Shown here in pieces: positions 43,771 through 52,342 of a stretch of DNA of 64,000 nucleotides (the stretch's first letter is position 1; each line of letters opens with the position of its first letter). The position numbers and the translations under genes were made by a program. This DNA comes from DASYKS01 sp035995205 (GTDB lineage Bacteria; Acidobacteriota; Thermoanaerobaculia; Multivoradales; UBA5704): assembly GCA_035995205.1 (NCBI GenBank), contig DASYKS010000011.1, positions 62,001 to 126,000 on the forward strand, read 5' to 3'. Below the pieces are notes generated by a model. It was not told the DNA's origin. It saw only the letters and a program-made list of their open reading frames with translations, and ran no database searches.

Positions 43771-45348
43771 ATGAGCTTTCGCCTGACCTACTCCTCGATG
43801 TACGACCCGCCGGAGGAGCTGCACGAGCGGTTCGAGCAGGCGCTCGCCTCCGTGCGCGCGGGACTCGGTGCCCGCCATGAGCTTCTCCTCGATGGCCGCG
43901 AGTCGGCCGGAGCGTCGGAGGTCGAGCGCGCGAGTCCGATCGATTCGAGTCTGATCCTCGGCCGCTTCGCGCTCGCGGGGCAAGAGGATGTCGACACCGC
44001 GATGCGCGCCGCGAAGGCGGCGTTTCCGGCCTGGCGCGCCACGCCGCCTAGCGAGCGGATCCGGCTCGTGCGCCGGGTCGGCGAGATCCTGGAACGGCGG
44101 GTCTACGAGATCGCCGCAGTGCTCGCGCTCGAAGTCGGCAAGAACCGAATGGAGGCGCTCGGCGAGGCGCAGGAGACGGTCGATTTCTTCTTAGGATACG
44201 CCGACGATTTCGAACGCAATCGGGGCTTCGACCACCCCCTGCCCGACGATCCGCTCACCCCTGGCGCGGGCGTCGTGTCGCACAACCGAAGCGTGATGCG
44301 CCCTTACGGCGTCTGGGCGGTGATCGCGCCGTTCAACTATCCGCTCGCGCTCGCGGGAGGCCCCACGGCCGCTGCGTTGGTGACCGGCAACACCGTCGTC
44401 CTGAAAGGCTCTCCCGAGACTCCGTGGGCGGGGCACCTGCTCGCCGAGTGCGTGCGCGAGGCCGGTCTGCCCGCCGGAGTGTTCCACTACCTCGGCGGAT
44501 CGGGACCCGAGATTGGCGCGGCACTCACGAAGCATCCGGACGTCGCGGGAATTACCTTCACCGGCTCGGCCGCTGTCGGAATGAGTCTCGTGCGAAAGAT
44601 GGCGGCGGGCGCCTATCCCCGGCCGTGCATCGCCGAGATGGGCGGCAAGAACCCTTGCCTCGTGACCGAGCATGCCGATCTCGACCGCGCCGCTGCGGGA
44701 ATCGCGCGCTCCGCGTATGGAATGGGGGGCCAGAAGTGCTCCGCGCTCTCCCGGCTGTATGTCCACGAGAGCGTCGCCGACGCGCTGATCGAAAAGATCC
44801 AGGCGCACATCGCCGCGATCCGGATCGGCGATCCGACCCGGCGCGAGAATTGGCTCGGGCCGGTGATTCGACGAACGGCGTACGAGCGCTACGCCCAATC
44901 CATCGAGCGGCTCCGGAAGGACGGCGCGCGCCTCTTCACGGGGGGCCGGCAGCTCGTCGAGGGCGATCTTGCGCGCGGTTTCTACGTCGAGCCGGCGCTC
45001 GTGGAAACGCCGCTCGACCACCCGTTCTGGCGCGAGGAGCTGTTCGTGCCAATCCTCCTGCTCCGTCGCTTCAAACAGCGCGACGAGGCGATGCGGCTCG
45101 CGAACGACTCCGATCTCGGCTTGACCGCGGGCGTCTTCGGCTCGGACGACGACGTGGCCTGGTTCCACGAGCGGATCGAGGCGGGCGTCACCTACGCCAA
45201 CCGGCCGTTCGGTGCCACCACCGGAGCCTGGCCCGGATACCAGCCGTTCGGCGGCTGGAAGGGCTCGGGATCGAGCGGTAAAGGGATCGCGTCGTTTTAC
45301 TACCTGGCGCTCTACCTCCGCGAGCAGTCGCGCACGGTGGTGGAATAG
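43771..45348 (+). CDS. Aldehyde dehydrogenase (P5CDH-like)
   Basis: The 525-residue NAD(P)-dependent enzyme has Glu289 in IAEMGGKNPC and the catalytic Cys323 in GGQKCSALSR. The GQKCSALSR form and the ITFTGSAAVGMSLVRK segment are closest to 1-pyrroline-5-carboxylate dehydrogenases. It oxidises a semialdehyde to an acid, fitting between a transaminase and a CoA-transferase. It lies 27 bp after gene 1 and 4 bp before the CoA-transferase. Confidence 0.9.
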   Translation: MSFRLTYSSMYDPPEELHERFEQALASVRAGLGARHELLLDGRESAGASEVERASPIDSSLILGRFALAGQEDVDTAMRAAKAAFPAWRATPPSERIRLVRRVGEILERRVYEIAAVLALEVGKNRMEALGEAQETVDFFLGYADDFERNRGFDHPLPDDPLTPGAGVVSHNRSVMRPYGVWAVIAPFNYPLALAGGPTAAALVTGNTVVLKGSPETPWAGHLLAECVREAGLPAGVFHYLGGSGPEIGAALTKHPDVAGITFTGSAAVGMSLVRKMAAGAYPRPCIAEMGGKNPCLVTEHADLDRAAAGIARSAYGMGGQKCSALSRLYVHESVADALIEKIQAHIAAIRIGDPTRRENWLGPVIRRTAYERYAQSIERLRKDGARLFTGGRQLVEGDLARGFYVEPALVETPLDHPFWREELFVPILLLRRFKQRDEAMRLANDSDLGLTAGVFGSDDDVAWFHERIEAGVTYANRPFGATTGAWPGYQPFGGWKGSGSSGKGIASFYYLALYLREQSRTVVE

Positions 45349-45352
45349 CAGA

Positions 45353-46198
45353 ATGCCGACGCTCTCGCTCGCCGAAGCGGTCGCGCGCTTCGTGCCCGAC
45401 GGCGCCTCCGTCGCGCTCGAAGGGTTCACCCATCTGATTCCCTTCGCCGCCGGGCACGAGATCATCCGCCAGCGGCGGCGTGACCTGCATCTGATCCGGA
45501 TGACGCCGGACCTGATCTACGACCAGATGATCGGCATGGGCTGCGCCCGGGCGCTCACCTTCTCGTGGGGCGGGAACCCGGGCGTCGGCTCGCTCCACCG
45601 TCTGCGCGACGCGGTCGAGCACGGCTGGCCAGCCCCCTTGGTACTCGACGAGCACAGCCACGCCGGCCTCGCCGCCGCCTACACGGCGGGAGCCTCGGGA
45701 CTGCCGTTCGGCGTCCTGCGCGGCTACCTGGGCACCGACCTCGCCGCCGCGAATCCGAACGTCAAGAGCGTCGTCTGTCCGTACACCGGGGAAACCCTCG
45801 CGACCGTCCCCGCCATTCGCCCGGATGTCACAATCCTCCACGCCCAGCGCGCGGACCGGCACGGCAACGTGGCGATCGAGGGGATCGTCGGCGCGGCGCG
45901 GGAGGCGGCGCTCGCGGCACGGGCCGTCGTGGTCACGGTCGAAGAGGTGGTGGACGAGCTACTGCCGCTCGGCAACGGCGTCCTCCTCCCCCATTGGGTC
46001 GTGAGCGCCGTCGTCCACTGTCCGGGCGGCGCCCATCCTTCCTACGCGCTCGGCCACTACCCGCGCGACAACGCGTTTTATCAACGGTGGGACGCGATCT
46101 CCCGCGAGCGAGCGAGCTTCCTCCACTGGATGGAGCGCCATGTGCTCGCGAGCGCCGATTACCGGAGCTTCCTCGCAAGTCTGAAGGACGCGGCATGA
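45353..46198 (+). CDS. CoA-transferase subunit A
   Basis: The 281-residue family I CoA-transferase alpha chain has DGASVALEGFTH, FSWGGNPGVGSLHRL and QRADRHGNVAIEG. It resembles glutaconate/3-oxoadipate-type alpha subunits. It starts at the ATG at 45353; the frame further upstream is a shadow of the dehydrogenase. The stop overlaps subunit B (ATGA). Together they would move CoA from a donor acyl-CoA to the acid made upstream. Confidence 0.88.
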   Translation: MPTLSLAEAVARFVPDGASVALEGFTHLIPFAAGHEIIRQRRRDLHLIRMTPDLIYDQMIGMGCARALTFSWGGNPGVGSLHRLRDAVEHGWPAPLVLDEHSHAGLAAAYTAGASGLPFGVLRGYLGTDLAAANPNVKSVVCPYTGETLATVPAIRPDVTILHAQRADRHGNVAIEGIVGAAREAALAARAVVVTVEEVVDELLPLGNGVLLPHWVVSAVVHCPGGAHPSYALGHYPRDNAFYQRWDAISRERASFLHWMERHVLASADYRSFLASLKDAA

Positions 46199-46932
46199 AT
46201 GGCGTGACGCGGGACGAAAGGATGACGATCGCGGCGGCGCGTCTCCTCTGGGATCGCGCGGTCTGCTTCGTCGGCATCGGCCTGCCGAGCGCCGCCTGCA
46301 ACCTGGCCCGCCTCACGCATGCGCCGGAGATCGTCCTGATCTACGAATCGGGGACGATCGGCGCGAAGCCCCACGTGCTGCCGCTCTCGATCGGCGACGG
46401 CGAGCTGGCGGAGACGGCGGCCTGCGTGGTGCCGCTGCCGGAGGTGTTCAACTTCTACCTCCAGGCCGGGCGGGTCGACGTCGGCTTCCTGGGCGCGGCG
46501 CAGATCGATCGCTTCGGAGATCTCAACAGCACCGTGATCGGCGACTACGCGCATCCCTCGATCCGCCTGCCCGGCTCGGGCGGCGCGCCCGAGATCGCGG
46601 CGCATGCGAAGCAGACCTTCGTAGTGATGAAGGCGACGCCGCGGAGCTTCGTCGAACAGCTCGACTTCCGCACCAGCGTCTGCCGGCCGCGCGCCGTGAT
46701 CACCGATTTCGGAATTCTCACCCCGGCACCCGAAAGCGACGAGCTGACGCTTACCGCGCTTTACCCCGACGCAACGGTCGAGGAGGCCCGCGCCGCGGTC
46801 GGCTGGCCGCTCGCGGTAGCTTCTGAGGTGGATGTCGTCCCGCAACCGACAGAGCGAGAGCTCGCCACCCTGCGCGATCTTCACGCGCGGACCGAGGCGG
46901 CGCACCGGCGTCCGGTCGAGCTGCCGATTTGA
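46195..46932 (+). CDS. CoA-transferase subunit B
   Basis: The 245-residue beta chain has the catalytic glutamate Glu51 in LIYESGTIG, followed by VDVGFLGAAQIDRFGDLNST and SGGAPEIAAHAKQTF. All are characteristic of GctB/CatJ-like subunits. Start and stop overlap or abut its neighbours, so A and B are made in equal amounts. Substrate not deducible from sequence. Confidence 0.88.
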   Translation: MNGVTRDERMTIAAARLLWDRAVCFVGIGLPSAACNLARLTHAPEIVLIYESGTIGAKPHVLPLSIGDGELAETAACVVPLPEVFNFYLQAGRVDVGFLGAAQIDRFGDLNSTVIGDYAHPSIRLPGSGGAPEIAAHAKQTFVVMKATPRSFVEQLDFRTSVCRPRAVITDFGILTPAPESDELTLTALYPDATVEEARAAVGWPLAVASEVDVVPQPTERELATLRDLHARTEAAHRRPVELPI

Positions 46933-46942
46933 AAGAGAGATC

Positions 46943-48289
46943 ATGAACCGCCATCAGAAAACCGAGCTGCCCGGACCGAAAGCGCGCGCCCTGATCGCGC
47001 GCGACGCCGAGGTCATTTCCCCCTCCTACCCGCGCGAGGGTCCGCTCGCGATGTCGCACGGCCGAGGTTGCGAAGTGTGGGACGTAGACGGCAACCGCTT
47101 CCTCGATTTCGCCGCCGGCATCGCGGTCTGCTCGACCGGCCACGCGCACCCGGAGGTGGTCGCCGCGATCAAGGACGCCGCGGATCGCTTCCTCCACATT
47201 TCGAGCGACTGGTGGCACGAAGGGATGGTCCGCCTCGCCGAACGACTGGCCGCGGTGGCACCTTTCCGGGAGCCCGCGATGAGCTTCTTCTGCCAGTCGG
47301 GCACCGAGGCGGTCGAAGCGGCGCTGAAGCTCGCCCGGTACGCCACCGGCCGGCCGCGCTTTCTCGGCTTTCTCGGCAGCTTCCACGGCCGAACCATGGG
47401 TTCGCTCGCGTTCACGTCGAGTAAGGCGACCCAAGTGAAAGGTTTCTTTCCCACCATGCCAGGGGTCACCCACGTGCCCTATCCGAATCCGCTACGGCCG
47501 CTGTTCGCCGGTTCGGACCAGGGGCGCGCTGTCCTCGACTACATCGAGAACCAGCTGTTCGAAGGCCCCGTGCCGCCGTCCGAGGTGGCCGCCGTGCTGG
47601 TCGAGCCGATCCAGGGCGAGGGGGGCTACCTCGTGCCGCCGGACGGCTTCCTCGCCGGGCTTCGTGCGCTGTGCGACCGGCACGGCATCCTGCTGATCTG
47701 CGACGAGGTGCAGAGCGGCGTCGGCCGCACCGGCCGGATGTTCGCCTGCGAGCACTGGGGGGTCGAGCCCGACCTTGTGACGCTCGCCAAAGGGCTCGGC
47801 TCGGGCCTGCCGATCGGTGCTCTCGTCGCCCGACGCTCGATCATGGAGCGCTGGCCGAGCGGAGCCCATGGCAACACGTACGGCGGCAACCCGATCGCCT
47901 GCGCCGCCGCTCTCGCCACGCTCGATCTGGTCGAGCGCGAGCTGCAAGGCAACGCGGCCGAGGTCGGCGCCTATCTCTTCGCGCGGCTTTCCGAGCTGGC
48001 CCGCACGCACGAGCAGATCGTGGAAGTGCGGGGACGCGGCCTGATGATCGGCATGGAGGTGGTCGCCGACCGTGCGACGCTCCGGCCCGCGCCGGATCTC
48101 GTCGATGCGTTGATCGAACGCGCGTTCCATAACGGACTTCTCCTCCTCTCGTGCGGCAAGAGCACGCTCCGCTTCATGCCGCCGCTCTGCGTCACCCGCG
48201 CCGAGGTCGATGAGGCGATCGAGATCCTCGCCGCGAGCTTCGAAGAAGAACTTGCCGCAGGTGTTGAGGCACCGGCGGTGTCCGCATGA
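46943..48289 (+). CDS. GabT-like class III aminotransferase (operon gene 5)
   Basis: The 448-residue protein carries FLDFAAGIAVCSTGHAHPEV, FFCQSGTEAVEAALKLAR, LLICDEVQSGVGRTG and Lys283 in LAKGLGSGLP. It is typical of 4-aminobutyrate, ornithine or 5-aminovalerate aminotransferases. The ATG at 46943 follows AAAGAGAGA. It is coupled to the next gene by ATGA. Its presence beside a second transaminase suggests a substrate with two amino groups or a two-step deamination. Confidence 0.9.
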   Translation: MNRHQKTELPGPKARALIARDAEVISPSYPREGPLAMSHGRGCEVWDVDGNRFLDFAAGIAVCSTGHAHPEVVAAIKDAADRFLHISSDWWHEGMVRLAERLAAVAPFREPAMSFFCQSGTEAVEAALKLARYATGRPRFLGFLGSFHGRTMGSLAFTSSKATQVKGFFPTMPGVTHVPYPNPLRPLFAGSDQGRAVLDYIENQLFEGPVPPSEVAAVLVEPIQGEGGYLVPPDGFLAGLRALCDRHGILLICDEVQSGVGRTGRMFACEHWGVEPDLVTLAKGLGSGLPIGALVARRSIMERWPSGAHGNTYGGNPIACAAALATLDLVERELQGNAAEVGAYLFARLSELARTHEQIVEVRGRGLMIGMEVVADRATLRPAPDLVDALIERAFHNGLLLLSCGKSTLRFMPPLCVTRAEVDEAIEILAASFEEELAAGVEAPAVSA

Positions 48290-50850
48290 GAAAGGCGTTC
48301 GCGGCGCTGGTCCTCGTGATGGCTTCGACAGCCGTCGCAGCCGGTGCCGTGCGCGAGCCGGTACTCAAGTCGGTCGCCGCGCCGCATAGTTACTACTGGC
48401 GCGAGCTGTACCTGCCGCAGCTGACGAGCGGGCCGTCCTCCGCGGCGTTTTCTCCCGACGGGCGCGACCTGGTCTACAGCCGGGCGGGGTCGCTCTGGCG
48501 CCAGACGATCGGATCGGAGGAAGCGATCGAGCTGACCCGCGGCCCGGGCTACGACTATCAACCCGATTGGAGCCGCGACGGCCGGTGGATCGTTTTCGCC
48601 CGCCATGATCACGATGCGATCGAGCTTTGGGCGCTCGATCTTCAGAACCGCGTCGAGCACAAGCTGACGGAAACCGGCGCGGTGAACGTCGAACCGCGCT
48701 TCTCGCCGAATGGGAAAAGCATCGCGTTCGTCACCACCCGCGAAGGGGGACAATTCAACGCCTGGACCGCACGCTTCGAGGACGGGAAACTCGAAGCGGC
48801 GGCGTCGCTCCTGCCGCTGCGCGAGAGTCGGGTGAAGCGCTACTACTACGCGCCGACCGACCACGCGATCAATCCGAGCTGGTCGCCGGACGGCAAGGAT
48901 CTCTATGTGGTCACGAACCGAGAGATCGCCTGGGGTACGGGCGACGTCTGGCGCGTTCCCGTCGCCGCTCCGGAAACAGCCGAGCGGCTGATCCGCGAGG
49001 AGACCTCGTGGGCGGCGCGCCCCGAGCTTTCGCCCGACGGGAAGCGCCTGCTCTATTCGAGCTATCACGGCCGCCAGACGCATCAGATCTGGCTCGCGAG
49101 CCGGGACGGCGACTCACCGATGCCGCTCACCTTCGGCGAGCTTGGCGATTTCGACCGACGCAACGCGCGCTGGTCCCCCGACGGCCGGCGCGTGCTCTAT
49201 GTCAGCAACGAGGACGGGAACACCGACCTCTGGGTGCAGGAGGTGGTAGGGGGCGCGCGGGTGCGGATCGAAGCCTCCTCGGTGAGCGCAGCGAGCCCGA
49301 GTTCCAGACAGCCGCGAAAGTACCTCCGACCGATGGCGACGCTTTCGATCGCGATCCACGACGAGGCCGGGAATACGACCCCCGCGCGGGTCGGCGTGCT
49401 CGCGGTGGACGGCCGCCACTACGGTCCTGATGACGCTTGGATTCATGCGGACGACTCTTTCGAGCACGGCCGACAGACGCACGAGGACCATTACTTTCAC
49501 TGCCCGGCCTACTGCAGCGTCACCGTACCGCAAGGGCACCTGACCGTCCGCGTCCAACATGGGCTCGCCTACTTGCCCTTAGAGCGGACGTTGGATCTCG
49601 GCGACGAGCCGCAGACGATCGACATTCGCCTGACCCCGAACGGTCTGCCCGCTTCGTTCGGTGCGAACTGGACGAGCGCGGACCTTCACGTCCACATGAA
49701 CTATGGCGGAACGTACCGGCACACTCCGGCAACTCTCGCGCCCGTCGCGCGGGCCGAAGATCTCGACGTGATCGAGAACCTCGCGGTCAACAAAGAGCAG
49801 AGGATTCCCGATCTCGCCTGGTTCGGGACCGCGCCGTTCGAAGCCGACGGGGTGACGATCTTCCAGGGCCAAGAGCATCATTCGAGCTATTGGGGCCATC
49901 TCGGCCTGCTCCACCTCGGTCGTTTCCTCACGCCCGACTTCGCCGCGTACCGCTCCTCGGGTTTCGCCTCGCCTTATCCGCACGATGGCGCGGTCGCGGA
50001 TCTCGCGCATGCCGAGGGCGGGCTCGTCGGATACGTCCACCCGTACGACTGGAAGATCGTGCCGGAGCGCGAGAAGAGTCTTTCCCACACCTTCCCCGCC
50101 GACGTGGCGCTCGGCAAGGTCGACTACTTCGAGGTCGTCTCGTTCAGCGACCCGCTATCGAACGACGACGTCTGGCACCGCATCCTGAACCTCGGCTATC
50201 GCGTGCCGGCCGGAGCGGGCACCGACGCGATGGGGAACTACGCATCGCTGCGCGGCCCGGCCGGGCTCAATCGGATCGTTCTTCCAGGAATTTTGCGCGA
50301 CGCCGGGTCCCTCACCGCAGCTATTAAAGTCGGCCGCGGGTTCGTGACCAACGCACCGCTTCTCGGACTGCGAATCGAAGGCTCGGCGCCCGGCGACGAG
50401 ATCCGTCTCGATGCGCCGCGATCGGTGCATTTCGAGGCCGCGGTGCGCTCGATCGCCCATCTCGATCACGTCGAGATTTTGGTCAACGGGAAGGCGGTCC
50501 GGAGCCTCCCCTTGAAGGACGGGAAGAACGGCGATTTCGCGGGAGAGATCCCCATCGAATCGAGCGGCTGGATCGCGCTCCGCGCCTACGCCGATGGCGC
50601 CGATCCGTGGATCGCGGACCTTTACCCTTACGGTCACACCAACCCGGTGTGGATCGAGGTCGGCGGTAAGCCCGCTCGATCGATCGAGGACGCGCGGTAT
50701 TTCGTCGCTTGGCTCGATCGGGTGATCGAAGACGCGGCGGCGCGCGACGATTACAACGACGACGTGGAACGGAAGGCGACGCTCGACTACCTGGGCGCCG
50801 CGCGCGCCGTTTTCCTTGAGAAAGCGGCGGAAAAGGCGGGCGACGAATGA
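48286..50850 (+). CDS. TolB-like propeller fused to CehA/McbA metallohydrolase
   Basis: The 854-residue protein has a signal peptide (FAALVLVMASTAVAAGA) and four to five PD40/TolB blades (SPDGRDLVYSR, WSRDGRWIVFAR, SPDGKRLLYSS, SPDGRRVLYVS). A linker leads to a PHP-like CehA/McbA domain with Asp466, His468 and His470 in ADLHVHMNYGG. Further metal ligands are in QEHHSSYWGH, VGYVHPYDW and GAGTDAMGNY. CehA/McbA enzymes hydrolyse esters and carbamates. A periplasmic step that releases the transported amino compound is plausible. Confidence 0.85.
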   Translation: MRKAFAALVLVMASTAVAAGAVREPVLKSVAAPHSYYWRELYLPQLTSGPSSAAFSPDGRDLVYSRAGSLWRQTIGSEEAIELTRGPGYDYQPDWSRDGRWIVFARHDHDAIELWALDLQNRVEHKLTETGAVNVEPRFSPNGKSIAFVTTREGGQFNAWTARFEDGKLEAAASLLPLRESRVKRYYYAPTDHAINPSWSPDGKDLYVVTNREIAWGTGDVWRVPVAAPETAERLIREETSWAARPELSPDGKRLLYSSYHGRQTHQIWLASRDGDSPMPLTFGELGDFDRRNARWSPDGRRVLYVSNEDGNTDLWVQEVVGGARVRIEASSVSAASPSSRQPRKYLRPMATLSIAIHDEAGNTTPARVGVLAVDGRHYGPDDAWIHADDSFEHGRQTHEDHYFHCPAYCSVTVPQGHLTVRVQHGLAYLPLERTLDLGDEPQTIDIRLTPNGLPASFGANWTSADLHVHMNYGGTYRHTPATLAPVARAEDLDVIENLAVNKEQRIPDLAWFGTAPFEADGVTIFQGQEHHSSYWGHLGLLHLGRFLTPDFAAYRSSGFASPYPHDGAVADLAHAEGGLVGYVHPYDWKIVPEREKSLSHTFPADVALGKVDYFEVVSFSDPLSNDDVWHRILNLGYRVPAGAGTDAMGNYASLRGPAGLNRIVLPGILRDAGSLTAAIKVGRGFVTNAPLLGLRIEGSAPGDEIRLDAPRSVHFEAAVRSIAHLDHVEILVNGKAVRSLPLKDGKNGDFAGEIPIESSGWIALRAYADGADPWIADLYPYGHTNPVWIEVGGKPARSIEDARYFVAWLDRVIEDAAARDDYNDDVERKATLDYLGAARAVFLEKAAEKAGDE

Positions 50851-52184
50851 CGAGCGAAACCAAGTTGGCCGGGAACGAGCGCGGCGAGCTCGGCTTCTGG
50901 ATGTGCACGGCCCTGGTGGTCGGCAACACGATCGGCATGGGGATCTTCCTGCTGCCGGCGGGCCTCGCGCCGTACGGTTTCAACGCGCTCTTCGGCTGGA
51001 CCCTGACCGTCCTCGGCTGCGTCGCCCTGGCGCGCGTCTTCGCCCGTCTCGCGCGCACCTATCCGGACGCCGACGGCCCCTACAGCTACATCCGAATCCA
51101 CCTCGGCGAGGCCGCCGCGTTCTTGACCCTCTGGTGCTACTGGGTGTCGGTCTGGATCACCAACGCCGCGCTCGCGATCGGCGTGGTCGGCTACCTGACC
51201 GCCCTGATCCCGCCGCTCGCCGGAGTTCCTCCGGCGGGAATCGCTCTCGCTCTCGTCTGGCTGTTCGTCGCGGTCAACCTGCTGGGAGCCCGCACGGGCG
51301 GCGGGGTGCAGATCGCGACCACGGCGCTCAAGCTGCTGCCGATGTTCGCAGTGATCGTGCTCGGGATTTGGGTCCTCGCGACCGACCCGGGAGCCTATTC
51401 ACGGACGCTCCCCACAACTCCGATCACTCTCTCCGGGACGCTCGCTGCCTCGACGATCGCGCTCTACGCGATGCTCGGCTTCGAATCCGCGACCGTGCCG
51501 GCCGGCAAGGTGCGCGATCCGGGGCGGACGATCCCGCGCGCGACGCTCATCGGCACACTCCTGACCGCCGCGATCTACATCGCGGTTTCGACCGTGCCGA
51601 TCCTGCTAATTCCACAAGCCGAGCTGGCGAAGTCCCAGGCGCCGTTCGTCGATCTCCTGAACCGCCTGCTCGGGGCCGGCACCGGCCGCTGGCTCGCCGC
51701 GTTCATCGTCGTGAGCGGCACGGGAGCGCTCAACGGCTGGACGCTCCTCGGGGGAGAGCTGACCCGCACGATGGCTGCGAACGGAGTGTTTCCGGCCATC
51801 TTCGCCCGCACCAACCGGCGCGGCGCCCCAACGGCGGCCCTGCTCGCCACCGGCGTCCTCGCAACCGGCATGGTCGCGATGAGTTACAGCAAATCGCTGG
51901 TCGAAGGATTCGTCTTCCTCACCACCGTGGTCACCGCGGCGAACCTGCCTCTTTATCTCTGCTGTTCGGTTGCCCTTTTCCTGCTATGGCGCAGAGGCGA
52001 GCGGCCCAAGACGAGCGACCTCCTCGTGCTGGCCACTCTGGGCACGACGTACGCGGTCTTTGCGTTCATCGGCGTGGGGCGCGAGCCGTTCCAATGGGCG
52101 CTGGTTTTGGCGGCGGTGGGGGTGCCGATTTATTGGGTGATGCGGCGGCGGCGGCTCCGGGAGGTGGTTGCCGGCGTCGGATAG
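50847..52184 (+). CDS. APC-family amino acid permease
   Basis: The 445-residue protein has about 12 transmembrane helices. The first carries the APC substrate-loop motif VVGNTIGMGIFLLPAGLAPY, as in AdiC/CadB-type carriers. A later conserved piece is ALYAMLGFESATVPAGKVRD. It is the last gene of the operon (ATGA overlap with the metallohydrolase), so it probably imports the operon's amino substrate or exchanges it for a product. Confidence 0.9.
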   Translation: MTSETKLAGNERGELGFWMCTALVVGNTIGMGIFLLPAGLAPYGFNALFGWTLTVLGCVALARVFARLARTYPDADGPYSYIRIHLGEAAAFLTLWCYWVSVWITNAALAIGVVGYLTALIPPLAGVPPAGIALALVWLFVAVNLLGARTGGGVQIATTALKLLPMFAVIVLGIWVLATDPGAYSRTLPTTPITLSGTLAASTIALYAMLGFESATVPAGKVRDPGRTIPRATLIGTLLTAAIYIAVSTVPILLIPQAELAKSQAPFVDLLNRLLGAGTGRWLAAFIVVSGTGALNGWTLLGGELTRTMAANGVFPAIFARTNRRGAPTAALLATGVLATGMVAMSYSKSLVEGFVFLTTVVTAANLPLYLCCSVALFLLWRRGERPKTSDLLVLATLGTTYAVFAFIGVGREPFQWALVLAAVGVPIYWVMRRRRLREVVAGVG

Positions 52185-52225
52185 GGCGGCCCTTCAGGCC
52201 TTGGAATTGGATTTCGTCCCCGTAA

Positions 52226-52342
52226 CCCAGGCCGTTGGCCTGGGCTAACATGAGACGGCCCTTCAGGCCGTAAAAGCTCTACGCCGGGATGTTTTTGCGG
52301 CCCAACGGGCCGCGTCACGTTAGCCCAGGCTGGAGGCCTGGG
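52226..52342. repeat. Cluster of palindromes C (CCCAGGCC family)
   Basis: There are four stem-loops in 117 bp: CCCAGGCCGTTGGCCTGGG (52226-52244), CGGCCCTTCAGGCCG (52256-52270), GCGGCCCAACGGGCCGC (52297-52313) and CCCAGGCTGGAGGCCTGGG (52324-52342). The last lies inside the 3' end of the STAND gene and supplies its final codons. They lie between convergent genes and may act as bidirectional transcript ends. Confidence 0.85.

Noticed and set aside
52185..52320. Insertion sequence between the APC permease and the STAND gene
   Set aside because: Only short palindromes are present; no transposase, target duplication or long inverted ends.
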